Source: Roseburia_D sp964388945 (GTDB lineage: Bacteria > Bacillota > Clostridia > Lachnospirales > Lachnospiraceae). From it: DNA of 6,193 bases. Every line of letters starts with the position of its first letter. Within the stretch, counting starts at the first letter, position 1. Below the pieces are notes generated by a model. It was not told where the DNA came from. It saw only the letters and a program-made list of their open reading frames with translations, and searched no databases. The position numbers and the translations under genes were made by a program. The DNA lies in contig CAYMCM010000096.1 in the NCBI GenBank assembly GCA_964388945.1, positions 1-6,193 of the forward strand. The letters are read 5' to 3'. This document shows positions 6,062-6,193 of the stretch, piece by piece.

Positions 6062-6136
6062 CGGGGTGTGGCTCAGCTTGGCTAGAGCGCCTGGTTTGGG
6101 ACCAGGAGGTCGCAGGTTCGAATCCTGTCACCCCGA
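6062..6136 (+). tRNA. tRNA-Pro (anticodon UGG)
   Basis: A complete cloverleaf is visible. The acceptor stem CGGGGTG (6062-6068) pairs fully with CACCCCG (6129-6135), with discriminator A6136. The anticodon stem CCTGG/CCAGG (6090-6094 with 6102-6106) encloses TGG at 6097-6099. The T-arm has stem 6112-6116/6124-6128 around TTCGAAT. The 3' CCA is not encoded and must be added by CCA transferase. It is the first gene of the tRNA cluster. Confidence 0.97.
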
Positions 6137-6142
6137 TGTTAT

Positions 6143-6193
6143 GCGGGTGTAGTTCAATGGTAGAACACCAGCCTTCCAAGCTGGATACGTGGG
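6143..6193 (+). tRNA. tRNA-Gly (anticodon UCC), 3' end cut by the window
   Basis: The 5' acceptor strand GCGGGTG starts at 6143, six bases after tRNA-Pro. The D-arm has the usual AGTTCAATGGTAGAAC pattern. The anticodon stem CCAGC/GCTGG (6168-6172 with 6180-6184) encloses TCC at 6175-6177. The sequence stops inside the T-stem, so the 3' acceptor strand lies beyond the window. Co-transcription with tRNA-Pro is likely from the short spacing. Confidence 0.95.

Overview
The window looks like chromosomal DNA from a spore-forming, low-to-mid GC Gram-positive anaerobe of the class Clostridia, most plausibly Lachnospiraceae. The grounds are strong AGGAGG/AAGGAA-type Shine-Dalgarno sites before most genes, A-tract/T-tract hairpin terminators, tRNA genes without an encoded CCA, and a gene set typical of that group. 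The family assignment is inference; genus cannot be read from the sequence. Every convincing gene is on the + strand.

Layout. Positions 1-248 hold a hairpin terminator (37-73) and an intergenic region ending in a candidate forespore-type (sigma F/sigma G) promoter (179-209). This promoter precedes a 56-residue Asn/Ser/Lys-rich protein gene (249-419) that is followed by its own terminator (463-506). A tightly packed series of six genes then runs from 536 to 5972: a single-domain rhodanese, a THUMP-domain rRNA guanine-N2 methyltransferase (RlmL/YpsC family), a membrane-anchored papain-family (C1) protease with stalk-like and lectin-like domains, a membrane-anchored N-acetylmuramoyl-L-alanine amidase, RdgB-type XTP/dITP diphosphatase, and a YfcE/YsnB-type metallophosphoesterase. 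Gaps from the methyltransferase onward are 0, 17, 15 and 1 bases, so at least five genes are probably co-transcribed. A perfect sigma-A consensus promoter overlaps the last stop codon and leads into a tRNA cluster: tRNA-Pro(UGG), complete, and tRNA-Gly(UCC), cut by the window end.

How the genes fit together. The operon mixes housekeeping functions (rRNA modification, nucleotide-pool cleansing) with two exported or membrane-tethered envelope enzymes, one acting on protein and one on peptidoglycan. That pairing suggests cell-surface remodelling, but the substrate of the protease is unknown. The rdgB-yfcE pair is a conserved Firmicutes neighbourhood (ysnA-ysnB in Bacillus subtilis).

I see no mobile element, CRISPR array, phage gene, frameshift or obviously transferred segment. 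I also see no clearly new defence or metabolic system. The points most worth following are the monocistronic small gene with its forespore-like promoter, the protease-amidase pair, and promoters whose elements lie in the 3' ends of coding genes.
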